Of a stretch of DNA of 64,000 nt, positions 46,236 through 58,904 are shown piece by piece. Made by a program: the position numbers and the translations under genes. The DNA comes from Welwitschia mirabilis (taxonomy: Eukaryota > Gnetophyta > Gnetopsida > Welwitschiales), in the NCBI GenBank assembly GCA_051453625.1, contig JBOZIK010000001.1:87451649-87515648 (forward strand), written 5' to 3'. Every line of letters starts with the position of its first letter. Position 1 is the first letter of the stretch. The notes under the pieces are model-generated. The model did not search any database and had not been told where the DNA came from. It worked only from the letters and a program-made list of their open reading frames with translations.

Positions 46236-47290
46236 GAGCAAGACCATTACATAGAAACCTTTAAAAATGGAATTCCTAATTATCATTCCAATTCCATCAC
46301 TATTGAATAAGGTCAAGCTAGTATGCAGGCTTCAAAGGAAATGTTAGCTTGGATAAAAGACCTTAAGATTGTAAGGATACGTAGACCTCAAGATCATAAG
46401 GAGATGTTTTGACTCAAATCTTTTTATAAAAAAAAATTTCTTAATCCTTCATAGGTTGATTGGTCTTTCACTCACATAATAGAAAAAATCCTCAACACTA
46501 AACCCAATAATGATGATAAATTCAAAATTAAAAGCACCATTAAATTTTGTAATAATAAGCAGCTCAAAGTTTTCTATACTTAATGAGAACAATATGCAAG
46601 CATATTTGTACCGAAAGAATATGAAGGAATTGATTTGGATGAGCAATAGGAAAATGAGGCTTCTATTAATTTTTTAAGTAAGCCTCTTGAAGAACATAAT
46701 CTAGGTTTCAAGGATTTTGTATATTCTAAAAATTCCTGAAGGGAGTTCCATCTTAAAGACACTAATATGGATTATGTCATAATATCAAAAAATATTTTAC
46801 AATCAAACATATTTTCAAAATTAACAATAATATTTTAGTTCATGTACATGCAAAAGTAAATGAAAATCTTCCATCTTTAAATTTTTGTTCTATCTAAACA
46901 AAGTAAAAAGTCTCTTATTTGCAAAAATGAAGATCCAAATCTCTTAAAGGCTGAAGAGGGTAATAATATTGCATATAATGTAATTACAATAAACTTGAAT
47001 TATGTAAAGGCATGTGAAAATGATTCATTGAAATTCATGATGTTCACAAATAGCATGAATCTAGTGCTAAATTTATTATTTCAAAGAGGATGTCAACATC
47101 AACTACGATGAACACATCAAGTAAAACTACAAGAACCTCCTTCCAATTGAGGGAATATTTTGATTGATTTTAACTTCCATTATAGTAATCATAACCAAGT
47201 TTAGTTTTTGCAAAAAATCCCATGAAATCATGAACTCTATCTAGTTTTCTTAGGCAATTATGTAAAACAACAGAGTAGTTTATAATCAAT
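46236..47290 (+). pseudogene. Unidentified degenerate coding trace
   Basis: Plus-strand frames with few stops can be linked across about 1 kb: ASKEMLAWIKDLKIVRIRRP, KPNNDDKFKIKSTIKFCNNK, IFVPKEYEGIDLDEQ (stop), NEASINFLSKPLEEHNLGFK, EFHLKDTNMDYVIISKNIL, then EDPNLLKAEEGNNIAYNVIT and LKFMMFTNSMNLVLNLLFQR. The composition looks like a real ancient protein rather than chance, but I cannot place it in a family. It may be a captured gene or a transposase remnant. Confidence 0.35.
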
Positions 47291-50200
47291 GCTTTATTTT
47301 TCTTAGCACCAAAACCAATCTAATAATCCAAATTCCTGATATGTGAAATAATTTATTAAAAGAGAAAGGGATTCCAAAACATTTGTATTATTTAATAAAA
47401 ACATCTAATAAAATTACTTTGATTTAATTATTTTATTAAACATTTATTAAACAAATCTTTCTTTAATAAAAACATTTGTATTACTTAAACACTTTACAAA
47501 ACTATTGATCATAAAGAAAATTTAGAAAACCTGGAACTATGTTGCTTAGAAAATTTGATGCACTTGTCTTGGCTTTCAATAAGAACATTTTTGCAATTGT
47601 GAGAATGGAAATTAATAATCTAACTGTAGCTATTCAGCAAATGATTTAAAGCTAGAGATAATAGGGTAGAAACTTAAGAGAATTAAGAGATTAGACTTCA
47701 ATCTAAGTGAAGTGGGCGTTACCTCCTTTTCATGCTCCTAATAATGTTATTATATATTATCATCTCATAATTTTTAACCATGTATTAACTCTCCTACTAT
47801 TTGCTAGTTACACCTACATTTATTTTTCCATTCATTCATGCCAACCATCCCCCATCCCCAAAGTGTTAAATTATGACTTATTTATTAAAAGTAACATAAA
47901 TAAATATTATTTCAAGGATTTATTTATGTGATCCAAGGGGGTATTTTCCTCCTTTTTTCAAATTTGGGATTATTTGCATGAGGGTTAAGTGTCCATTTCC
48001 TTAGCCCCTATGTACCTTCCATGCACTGTGCCTCAAATCTTAGGAAAAGAATGGGAAAAAACTGATGGAAGGAGAATATTTTTTGAGATCAGTAGTGAAG
48101 ATATGGAGAATTACAGTCTAGGAAGGTTATGTATTATCATTGTTGATGGTGATTTTGCCTATGTTTCTATTCTTCACATGATGTTTAGCAATGTGATTAT
48201 AATAGTAATCATCTTTATTATTCCTACTTCTATCTTCGTCTTTTAGATTTTCATGTTATGAAAATATGCCTTTTAATATTTGCAAGAATGTAATGAAGTT
48301 ACCTCTTATTTCATATCTTGATTTAATGATTGATTCATTGGCATTTACATGATAAGATTTGTAGATCTATTAAAATAATTTTATTTTGTCTTTAAAACAC
48401 ATGTTCATATAGAAATCTATTTACTTATGTTTATAATGACAAGTTACAATAGTATCTTAGAGGCAATCGCTTTTGATAACTAAACGAAGAAATAGATTCG
48501 ACATCATCCTCTATGATATTTTCTTTCTTGGGTTGTATGATTTTTAGGTGCTATGATTTCTATGTCCATCTCTCCTATAAGTACTATTTGGTAGTAAAAG
48601 ATATTTTTCACAAGTTATGATTAGATTTTTCTTATTATTTTTTCTATTTTTCTATTATTTTTTCTTTTTCTTCTTGTAAGTTTATTATCCTTTTATTGCT
48701 TTATTATTTGGATAACATGTTGTTGGCCACACCTTCAGTAATGCTCTGCATTGATGGTTGCTTTTCTTATTATGAGGGATAACTCCCTTAGCCATTTCCA
48801 TCCTCTAATGACTTCCTACCTCAATGATAACATTGTACTCTTTAGTAGTAGAATTTCCTTTCAATAGTGGTGTTAAAATGTGTAAGGTAAATGATTGTTT
48901 TCACAAGTAAGGGCTTTTGTATTTTCCTTCATTCCTCATTTAGAATTTTATTACCTAAAAATAAGACATAATGTTGTCACACTTAAAAGGTTAAATTACA
49001 AGGTTATAATACTTTAAAGGTTGTCCCTATGTTTTGAAAATATTTCACTAGAGACTCTCCTAAGTTGTTTCCTTCTATTGCATTCTTCTTGCTAACATAT
49101 TATCAATTAGCTACAATATTCCATAATATATTTTCTTCTAATTAATGTTATATAATTGGTTTAATACATTCTATCAAAAGTGTATCTACAATTTAGGTGT
49201 AATATATGATAAACTTCATGTTGTTGGCTTAATCTACTACTTTATACTATTTGGAAAAGTCTTTCTTTTAAATGTCTATGAATCTTTAGGACTACAATTC
49301 TCATATTATTAATTTATTAATGTTACTAATATGATTTATAGTATTGTTTAATTAATTCATATCATCTTTACATAATAGTGTTAATATCAATTTAATAATG
49401 ACATGAAACTCATTGGTCGTTAATGAAAACTATAGTATTGAATAGAACAAAACTATGTAGAAGGCTATGAACATACCAATAGCTCATAATACTATAGAAA
49501 TTATGATTTTCAACCAAACTAAGTTACTATATAATATATCTAATAAGTAAAATGTACACATTAGGCTACTTCACATTCATTATAGCAAAATGAATGATAA
49601 GATATGTAACAAAGCTTGTAAATATGATTTACAGCTATGATATGCTTTATTATAACTTCTGATCTAAACTTGAAAATTTGTTTTAAATTTTAATTTTAGT
49701 CATATTAGTATTATTATCAAATAACTTATGTATTTTATTCTTAATCATGATTCAAACTTAGATGTAATAATTACTATTGATACTAGTAACTTATATATAT
49801 AATGATTTATAAACTCTAAAGATAGATAAAGCTACGTATTACATGTTATTAGAAAACACGCACAATAAAGGATCTAGAAATAAAATGCACATGAACTAAA
49901 AGAAGAATGTGGACAAGATTATTTGGCCAAACATTGGTTGAAATATAGAATTGATACTTCATTTCAGGGTTCAAATCACAAAATTGGAGAGGTATAATTT
50001 CCAATAATTAATCCATTTAAAAAGTTAAAAGTAAACATTAACTACATTATTTATGAATATCAACACCTCTATTTAAAACTACATAAATAGGAAAGTACCC
50101 TATTAAAAACTAGAGTTTCTCGTTTCCTCTTGATACTAGCTTTTCTCACTTCTTTTTATGTTTGGGTATCAATCAATAAATTCTTAAAGCTTTATAAATA

Positions 50201-53200
50201 GACATCAGATTTTAGTAGTAAAGAGCTAACTACAGATGCAACTTAGCCCAAAAATGTTTGAAATAAAAAATGCACATGTAGGATTTTCAGCATTAATCAT
50301 TTACAAGAAGAAAAGAAAAAATGTTTTGAGGCAAAATGATGGATGTTACCTCTTTGTTTTAATGTATTGGATTTTATGAAATCTTGAAGGTTAATCTTGT
50401 GGATCTATCAAGTATTTCTTCATGTGTTCTTAAAAACTGATTTTGATAAGTAATGTTTATACATTTTAGTTCTAAAAATATCTGGATCAAAACCCTCTTT
50501 ATCCATGAAAAGCATAGATTTGGCTAGAGGTACTACATTGCAGGGTGCTTATTTCATTGAAGTAGAATCATCACTACCATACCCCTAGATGTAAATTCTC
50601 CAAAATAAAGATCCTGTAGGCCATAATAAGAAATCTTTAATTAAAATATCAAATAAGTAAATTCTTCAAGCATGACTACAAAGAAGAGAGTCACAAGCAG
50701 AGTAATAAGATATTATGGTCACATCAACATTTTTCATCTAGAATGAAACTATGGCTATTTTCCCAATGCAAAGTTATGTGCATCATGGAACTGCAACAAT
50801 TACATAGTGTTTTGTCAAGGATTCAAAAACTAAGAAGTAAAAACCCTTTATTTCACCCAAATTTTATTGGATCATTACTTTGAATGTTAATTATAGAGTT
50901 TGTTAATGATGATTTTAATCTGAAATGATACCAATCACTAGGTATTACATCATTAGACATTACATGACATGTTACAATTTAAAGCAAGTCAATTTTTCAA
51001 GATTTTACACAAAGCTTAATCTAGAAATCAAATAATTATTATTATGTTAAATACTTCGTTTACACAAAACTTGATTTATCATAAAACAAGAATTTGTATG
51101 GCATTGTCAATAAATAAGTGAGACATTTATTCATTATGCCCTTCATAGAAAGACCAATTTTTCATCACATAGCCTATCCAAGGTATGTGGGTAGGTTGTG
51201 ATTCAATATTAGTTTAAACTAAATAAATACTATTTATCTATTCTTGATATGTTTTTATTAGCCATTGCCTTTTTTTTTACTAGAATTATTCTAATATGAA
51301 TTTATAAGACTAATTACTCTATGAAAATAATATTAGAAGATAAATTACTCAATTAGATACCACTAATTAAATTATTCTTCCTTCCTTCTATATCCCTACT
51401 CCACAATCATGAATGAGTATCTAATCTCAAAACCAATAGCAGATAAACACACCCCATAACCTTGGCTGATAGTACTTGCATATACACAAAATAAACCAAG
51501 GCTAATTTAGGGACATACTAATCCTTGAATAGTGAATTTGTTTATTCCAACATTGTGGGAAATAACCATTGCCTATAGAAATATGATACTAGACATTAAA
51601 ACCCATGAAAAACAAGCCATTTAAAGGCCAATGTCTATAATCCACAAATCAAATTCCATAAAAACTACCTCTATTCTACTTCTTCTTAACTTTAGTAAGA
51701 AAATAAGAAACTCAAAATCAGAAAAACCATGAGAAAAATAAAACTTTACAACTTCTCCATTTTATTTTTCAATGACTATGTAAGCCTCTGATGAAAATTG
51801 TTCAAATGGGTAGGTCACATTGTTGATAGTGAAATAAGAGGGTTTTCATAGGCAACATTTTAAAGGGAAATAAAAATTCAATAAAATTAAGAAAAATAAT
51901 CAGTAATTGAAGAAAATATGGTAGTGGAGCGCTAAACAAAGTTATTAAAGTGAGATAAGGTAGGAAAGAAATGATCATGTGCATTTTTAAAAAAGAACAT
52001 GCATTATTTGCTCAAATCCCTTACTTGTTCTCAATTTCTCATTCTACAAGGATTCTCTAAGTGTCCTACTCTTTATGCAATTATTTCCTTTCATTTATTT
52101 AAACATTCTTGTAATTAATACTACTCTTTTATCATCTCCACCATTTATCAGTCCTTTTCTCTTTCTTTAGAAATAGAATCCTTCTTAAAAACCTTTTAAG
52201 TAATATATGCTTTGGCTTTGGTAAGACCTATAACTTCTCCTCTAGTAGTTATTAGTTCAAAACCCTAATATGAAACTTCTTATCTAATACCATTAAGCCA
52301 AAATCCTAAAACCTTAACACATGTAATTAAGGATTAAGAGTATAAGTTCTCCTCTAATAGCCCTTAGGTTAAAATGTGCTTAGAACCCATAGCCCATAAT
52401 ATAAGATATAAGCTTATAGGATTATAAGTAACTTATTACCAATAAATTATCTTAATTACATAATTCTTGAAATAAGACCAAAATACCTAGATGAAGAATA
52501 AAATGTTCAAATTTATTATAATGCATCAATTTAATATTTTAAAATAAAAAAAACCTTAAAAAAACTACTATAATAAGCGAGGGAAAAATGAGAGGAAAAT
52601 ATCATATTGCATTTCCATTAGGTATTACTAATTTGTTGTGCTTAAAATACTATTTTAGCATATAAAAACACATTATATGGGGTTTTAAACTATGAAGCAA
52701 CCATTTGCCCCTCTTCTTATATCACTTTTTAATGTTCCTTTGTTTTTGATAAAACATTCCAAGCAACGTTGTAGTTGTAGAAACCCTCAACACACCATTT
52801 TCTACAAACATAAGAACAAAAGAAAATAAACATTTTAAAAAATTAGAAAATAGTAAAGGATAAACCTTAGCCTACAAAATTACAGAAGGAGCACTTTTTG
52901 CAAGCTATGGATATTAAGAAAGAATCCTTGGTATGAGGACAACAATCAATGGCTTTAAAACAAGGATCCATTCTATCCATGAAGCACATGATTAGCTCTA
53001 TTGAAGCCAATAAAAATCTTTAAACATGAAATAGTTATTGCAGAAGAACATCGCAAATATGGAAAATGGATGCCCTCATGAAGAGAATGGATGCCCTGGT
53101 TGCAAAAATATATCTATAATAGATGTAATTAGAATATTGAATATATTTTCATATTTATTTATATTAAAACAATTAGAAAAACCATTAAGTTGCATCATGA

Positions 53201-53205
53201 AAGGC
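47290..53205. other. CACTA interior, no gene recognised
   Basis: Mostly A+T-rich sequence. An 85-codon open frame at 47989-48246 (MSISLAPMYLPCTVPQILGK...) has a hydrophobic tail and no recognised family. A possible coding-like stretch near 52890-53130 (SLVxGQQSMALKQGSILSMK) is weak. Nothing else could be supported. Confidence 0.4.
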
Positions 53206-53210
53206 CAAAC
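53206..53210. repeat. Target-site duplication CAAAC of the copia element
   Basis: Perfect 5-bp direct repeat; the partner is at 60432-60436. Confidence 0.85.
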
Positions 53211-54740
53211 TGATAGGATCAAGAACCTTGAGGTGGGGAAGAGATGAATAGATTCTTTAAAAAGTTCAACACAAATTCTAAATGAATCCAATATAAAAAA
53301 ATATTGTTTACAAAAGTGAATTAATCTAGAATGAGCAAAATATGAGAAAATAATGAAAGTAAAGAAACAAAAAATAAAAAGCACAAAAATACCAATTTGA
53401 TATAAGCCAAATTTATAGTGCTTTTGGAAACCTCTACTCCACTCTCAATGATTAGCTTATCCCTAAGCTACATCTAGGATCTTAATTACTCCATTAGGTA
53501 TTTCAAGTTCTCCTATAACTTTTACATATGAACTTTTCTAGGCTTAGTCTTAACCTTTAAAATGGACTTTTCAAGGCTTATCTTTAATCTTTAGAATAGA
53601 ATTTTTAAGGCTTAGTCTCAACATTTAGAACAAACTTTGTAAGGCTTAGTCTTAACATCTAGAATAGACTTTTCAAGGCTTAGTCTCAACCTTTCATAAA
53701 GCAAGGTAGTAATGTAATGATGCCTTTAAATAACGGATATCACTAGTTCTTAAATCAATAAACTTGATGAAGCTCTTCTCTTATAGAAATAAAAATAATG
53801 AAGCTCTTAATTCAACCTTGAATGTAGAGAGGATGCCAATAGTAGATCTTCTTTAGTCAAAAATATAGATGTCAAGGTACAATAGTGAAAGTCACACCAA
53901 ATAAAATGCCTGATCCTTCAGATCTAATGGATTTTTCCAAATGAAAATAGTTTCAAATGGTCCTTTCATCATCTATATCTTAGCTATTTATAATGGAAGG
54001 CTTTTTAGATTTATTACATTTGAAATGTGCTTCAAATGGTTATAAATGGCTAGAAAATGGCTACCTAATTACTACATAATAGATACATAACTTTTAAAAA
54101 AAATTTCTTTATGTTTCATTTGGTTGAATCCATAAAAATCTGGTTGACCCCATATGATTTTGTGAGTTACACAAGTTACCTGAGTAAGAAATTTAGTTGT
54201 CCCAATTTCTTATGGATCCCTATCTGATCGACTCCATTTGGATCTAATTAACCTTAGTCTAATTATCTACTCATTTATTTAGTCACCCAATCCTCTAATA
54301 AAATTACTTTTCAGTCTCGTATAATAAGTTCAATCGGCCCATTCTACTATTCAGTTAACCACTTATCATTAAGTCTAGGGATACTATCTATCAGTTTCTC
54401 AAATCCGGTTAACTCCATAAAGGTTTAATTGACCACTTTTCATTTGATTAGGGACACTGACTCTCGAGGTTATAGGTTTAGTTGACCCCATGAAAAATCT
54501 GATTGACCCCTCTGCATGTAGTTCATGTTCTGTCTACTTCAAGTGTGGTCAACCCCTTGAAAATTCAGTCAACCCCATCTTGAGGGTAAATAAAATGATA
54601 GTTTTATAGTGCTTAGAAGTTAATGATTTTGACTTCATCTTTTGAACTATAAGTAATTTAATATCTTTTTCATAAGATACGCAAAAATTTCTATATAGAA
54701 AACATTAGTTTGACATCAATTAACAAAACATAATCCAATA
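53211..54740 (-). repeat. 3' LTR of the copia element
   Basis: Matches 58905-60431 end to end. It contains a 34-bp minisatellite (53530-53695) and a TTGAC/GTCAA cluster (54122-54570). Edges on the minus strand are TATTGGATTATG (start; 5' LTR has TGTTGGATTATG) and ...TCCTATCA. Confidence 0.85.
53530..53695 (-). repeat. 34-bp minisatellite in the 3' LTR
   Basis: About five imperfect units of the type aaggcttagtcttaaccttt plus agaatggacttttc. The same array occurs in the 5' LTR (59217-59390), so it was part of the LTR at insertion. Confidence 0.8.
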
Positions 54741-55334
54741 ATTTTCCCCTTTGATATTGATGGAAAATGATACTTAGTTGTGAAAAATTAGACTTATTTA
54801 AAAAAGCTTCCTCTTATAAAATGCCTATTACAAAATAATATTCCTTTTCAAAACAAGTTAATACATTTTAAAAAATCAAATTTTGTGTTTTAAATAAAAT
54901 AATTTAATATGAACATTTGAAAGTTTAAAAGGCACAACTTTATGATAAGCAAAATGTAATCATGCAAACTTATTTAACATTAAATCAGATGTCACAAATT
55001 GAAATTTATTTATAATATTAGAATACTTTAAACTTTTTAAGGTAGGCACTTTGGATATAAAAATAAAAACATATTTAGCATTTATAATTTTGAAATGCAC
55101 AAATAGATTTAGGATACCAAATGAAATGAGATTTTGTCCTTAAATAGATAAGTGCATTTCATTTGATATAAGCAAACATTATAAGATTAACATGGAAGCA
55201 TTATAAGCTAGAAGTACTCATCAAGAGTATACAACTAAAATCATATAAAAAACATTTAATAACATAACTAATTTTCCCCCTTTTGACATCAATGACAAAG
55301 GAGAGAACACAAAACATAATCTAAAAAGAAAAAA

Positions 55335-56382
55335 TTACTCATAATCCTTCTCCTCTTCTTCTTTTTCTTTTTCTTCAGAGTTTTCCTTTGAATTTTCTTC
55401 ATCATCTCCTATCCAAGATAAACTAATGGCCTCTGCTGAGATATCAGCAATATTATAACCAACTACAATGAGGACTTCCTTCATGTATCTAGTATGGGAG
55501 GCAATCCATCTTTGATATAAAATAGCCTTATCTAGAGAGGCTTCCTTTAGAGAAGGGGATTTCGAAGATTTCTTAGAAAGGATAAAAATGTGCATGCAGG
55601 ATAAGGTAGCATACCCAATCGGTGCCATAGGCTAGAGGATCTCCAATTTCAAATGAAAGATAACATGAAAATAGTAGTAAATACTTGTGATAAGCAAAAA
55701 ATAGGATAAATTCCTAATTCTATGGTAATCTAGTTGTGAGATCATATTCTTCAGTATTATAACAAGAGTATTAATAGGATGCTCAATTCCTATTAAATAT
55801 ATTAGATAGGCTTGGTAGTAGAAGAACTCATCATGCAGTCCAACCAAGGGTAAGAAGTTATAGGTAAAAATCAAGTGTAGAAAATGGTATTTTGGGGTTA
55901 ATAAAGAAGTAGATAGAGTGTGCTTCCAAGTATGTATCTTAGCATAAATCTTCTTAGTAACTATAGTTTTGTTTTCTATAGTATCTTGAAGAGACCAAAC
56001 GCTTTATTATTACCCCTTAAAAGATTAGTTATCTCTAAAATAAGATTGTCTATCATCCTTATTCATTTTCTCAAAACAAAGGTTTCAAAGGTTTTGGTAT
56101 CATGATTAAAAGAAGAATTACAGTAAAACATTTGAGTGAGAAAAGGATAAGAAAAACTAGAAACATCCAAAAAGTGATCAAGACCCTGAGCTATTAGGAG
56201 TTAGATAACTTTTTTAAGCTCTCTAAACTATAAAGTAGCTACTGATTGCTCTAGCACACTACTTTCTTCTCAAACTTTTCTGAGAACTTATCAATGTCCT
56301 CCTCTAACATCCTTTGATAGAAGAAAGCTCGATCCCTTAAAGGATCCTTCTTCAATTTCCTCTTGGATGAGCTTTTAGCCAT
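55335..56382 (-). pseudogene. Extra ORF of the copia element, plant transposon-protein-like
   Basis: It begins with Met at 56382: MAKSSSKRKLKKDPLRDRAF, then FYQRMLEEDIDKFSEKFEKK. Frame-broken blocks follow: GLDHFLDVSSFSYPFLTQMF with YCNSSFNHDTKTFETFVLRK, DEFFYYQAYLIYLIGIEHPI with NTLVIILKNMI, and a C-terminal frame MAPIGYATLSCMHIFILSKK ending in an acidic Glu-rich tail. The block order (YPxLxxxFYxN..., then LxYLxxxxxPINxxxIxxxxM, then PxGxLxxxIF) is that of the plant transposon-protein-like domain (PF20167-type) that also follows pol in copy A and P. The N-terminus is basic. A TATA-like box lies about 130 bp upstream. Confidence 0.5.
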
Positions 56383-56512
56383 TTTAAGACTTTATAAGCA
56401 AAAAACTAATAGAAAAATACTACATCTAGAAGTAAAACTCTAGATCTTAAAGGAAAAGTACTAGATCTGAGAGCTGGAGAGGGTTAGAACACAATGAAAT
56501 AGATTTAGGATT

Positions 56513-56526
56513 CTATATCTTTTATA
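56513..56526 (-). promoter_or_regulatory. TATA-like box upstream of the extra copia ORF
   Basis: The minus strand reads tataaaagatata, with about 130 bp to the ATG at 56382. It could drive the extra ORF separately from the LTR promoter. It is inferred from motif and spacing only. Confidence 0.35.
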
Positions 56527-56865
56527 GGCTACATGAAATAAGATGAAATAAAGAAAGAAATTAGGTTCACTGATAGTACTTCTACGCTGTAATTCTTCAA
56601 GTCTGGTTAACCGCTCGATATTCTCGTCAACTCATTGAGACACAAGTCTATAGTACTAGAAGGAGTTTGGGTGACCAAGCTTTTAGAAATATCTAGTTGA
56701 CCATACTATAACTAGTTAAAAAACTATAACTAAACCCCTAGATCAGGGTATTACATCAAATTTATCTAGAAAATATTTAGTTTTAACAAGATTTAGACTA
56801 ACATCATAGTTTGCATGAAATACCTAATTGATCAATTTAATATCTATTCTATAAATAGTATCCAC

Positions 56866-57175
56866 TCATTTTGGAGAAAAGATAGAAATATTTATTTTAT
56901 TATCTACAACTTCACATTTTAATTTTTTAAAAATTACTTTATGACCTTTGTTACATAATTGAATCACACTTAATAAATTATGTTTTAACCCATTTACATT
57001 AAGTACATCATCAAGTTTAGGTAACTTACCTCCCTTGATGTATCTTGTACCTTCTATTTTTTCCTTATCTTTGTTTTCAAGAATGACTTCTACTTCATTT
57101 GTACTCTTTAGATACTGAAAGCTTAATTTTTCTCCTAGCATATGCCTTAAGCAATCACTATCTAGATATTAGCTA
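56866..57175 (-). pseudogene. Copia protease / GAG-pre-integrase fragment
   Basis: The minus strand reads YLDSDCLRHMLGEKLSF. The copia protease active site is normally DSGC-RHM, so the Gly is changed to Asp here. The open frame MLGEKLSFQYLKS... continues with GGKLPKLDDVLNVNGLKHNL and LSVIQLCNKGHKVIFKKLKC, the standard GAG-pre-integrase block. The sequence then leaves homology before the integrase zinc and core domains. Confidence 0.8.
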
Positions 57176-57179
57176 TTTG

Positions 57180-58839
57180 TACTTATTCCTCTGAGAGCTA
57201 TCTATGTTAGAAAACTTTAAAGATCATTAGCCCTAACTCACTTAGTCTTATTAAACTTATGTGTTACACTTTTCTTAGGCATAAATTTAAAAGTTAAAAT
57301 ATTTATAGTTTTTAAAAAAAAAACATTAATTATCTAATTTTGCAAAAAAATTTTGAATGATCAAATTTACCACAAAAATTACATAAAAATTTAGAAGCAT
57401 ACTTACTCTTCTAGTTTACCTATTCTTGAGATTTTTCTAAACTAAAGCTAATACCTGATCTATCTCTAGTAGGTTTTTATACTTGAAGCATATGTTCTAA
57501 TTTAAAAGAGCTACCACAGAATTTATTTACAAAAAAAAAAAAAGATTTTTTACTTGAGAAATTAGACTGCTATTTTCAAATTTTAGCACATTATATTTCT
57601 CTTCTGATTCCTTCTTTTCTTTAGTGATAGTCTTTACTATTTTGTTCAAATTATTTATCCTCTTAACTAGCTTTTCACATTCTTTATATAACTTCTAACA
57701 TGTATCTTTTAGCTCATTCTTTTCTTCATTAATCATATGTAAATCATTAGGCATTAACATGCTAAAAACATCTTTGAGTGATTTCATAAAGACCATGAAG
57801 GATAATCTTCTATCTCTATCTAATTCTTGATATGATTAATTTTCATCATCATCATCATCATCTTCATTGTTCATGTAGTAATGAATGAGGGATTCTTTGA
57901 TTTTCTATTATCTCTTCTTGTGTTTGGACAATCATTTGTCATATGATTAAATTGTTTACATGAATAGAATTAGATATCTTTACTCTTTTATTACTCCTTT
58001 CTATGTTTCAAATGATTCTTTTTTCCATTCCTACTTGATTCTCCTTCCTTTTTCTTCCTATGAATAAATTTTCTGAAACTTTTGGCTAGACAATCCACTT
58101 TATCATCATCAAATTTTTTATATGATCTATCAGATCTATAGTCTTCCTGCACACATCTTAAAGTAATAACTTTTTTATTATCCTTAATAAATTTAAGCTC
58201 ATAGGTTTACAAATTACCTTGAAGTTCTTCTAGTGCCATTGCATTTTTATTCTTGCTTTCTTCAATAGTTGTGACCTTCAGTTTGGGTCTCTTGAATAAG
58301 TATCTCAAGACTTTCCTTACCACTTTTCTTTCCTCCATGCATTCTCTAAGGCTTACCATTGAATTCATAATATCAATAAGTATGCTAAAAATTTTCTGCA
58401 ATGTCTCTTCTTCATCCATATGGATACCTTCAAATTTTAAAATAAGCATCTGGATTTTTGCTTGTTTTACAATTGAGGTTCCTTCATGTGCAACTTTGCG
58501 AATGTCCCAAGATTTTTTAGTATGGTTAGATTTTACTATGCATTTGGATTTATCTACACATCCTACACAAAATATGGCATTAAGAGCATAGGTATCTATG
58601 GTGGCTTTTGACTTATCAGAGGTGGTCCATTAGTCTTGGGCTTTAAAAACTAGGATATTATTGTCATTTACATTAGTTTCACTTAACATAAGCATAGTGT
58701 AATCTTTGTAGATGACTTCCTTTATATCAACATCTAAGGATCTAAGAAATATTCTCATCTTAGCTTTCTAGTAAGCATAGTTTGACCTATCACATATAGG
58801 TGGATGACTGATGAAAAAACCATCAGATGGATTACTCAT
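57180..58839 (-). pseudogene. Copia gag (UBN2 type) with zinc-knuckle remnants
   Basis: Start Met at 58839, about 45 bp after the PBS: MSNPSDGFFISHPPICDRSN, YAY, a stop, KAKMRIFLRSLDVDIKEVIY. The long open UBN2 part has MLILKFEGIHMDEEETLQKI, FSILIDIMNSMVSLREC and RKVLRYLFKRPKLKVTTIEE (58449-58207). Only two stops occur in the first 210 codons. Downstream a zinc-knuckle remnant reads SCKQFNHMTNDCP (about 57920-57960), and a second CGKFDHSKFFC is near 57345-57385. Gag normally packages the element RNA. Confidence 0.8.
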
Positions 58840-58883
58840 TTTAGGGTTATAAAGTCAATATTGGTTAAAATCTAAAGACATCT

Positions 58884-58904
58884 CAACTTAGCTCTAATAC
58901 CAAA
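58884..58904 (-). other. Primer binding site, tRNA-Met type (copia)
   Basis: The minus strand reads TTTGGTATTAGAGCTAAGTTG right after the LTR end ...TCCTATCA. One C-to-T change separates it from TGGTATCAGAGC. Confidence 0.8.
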
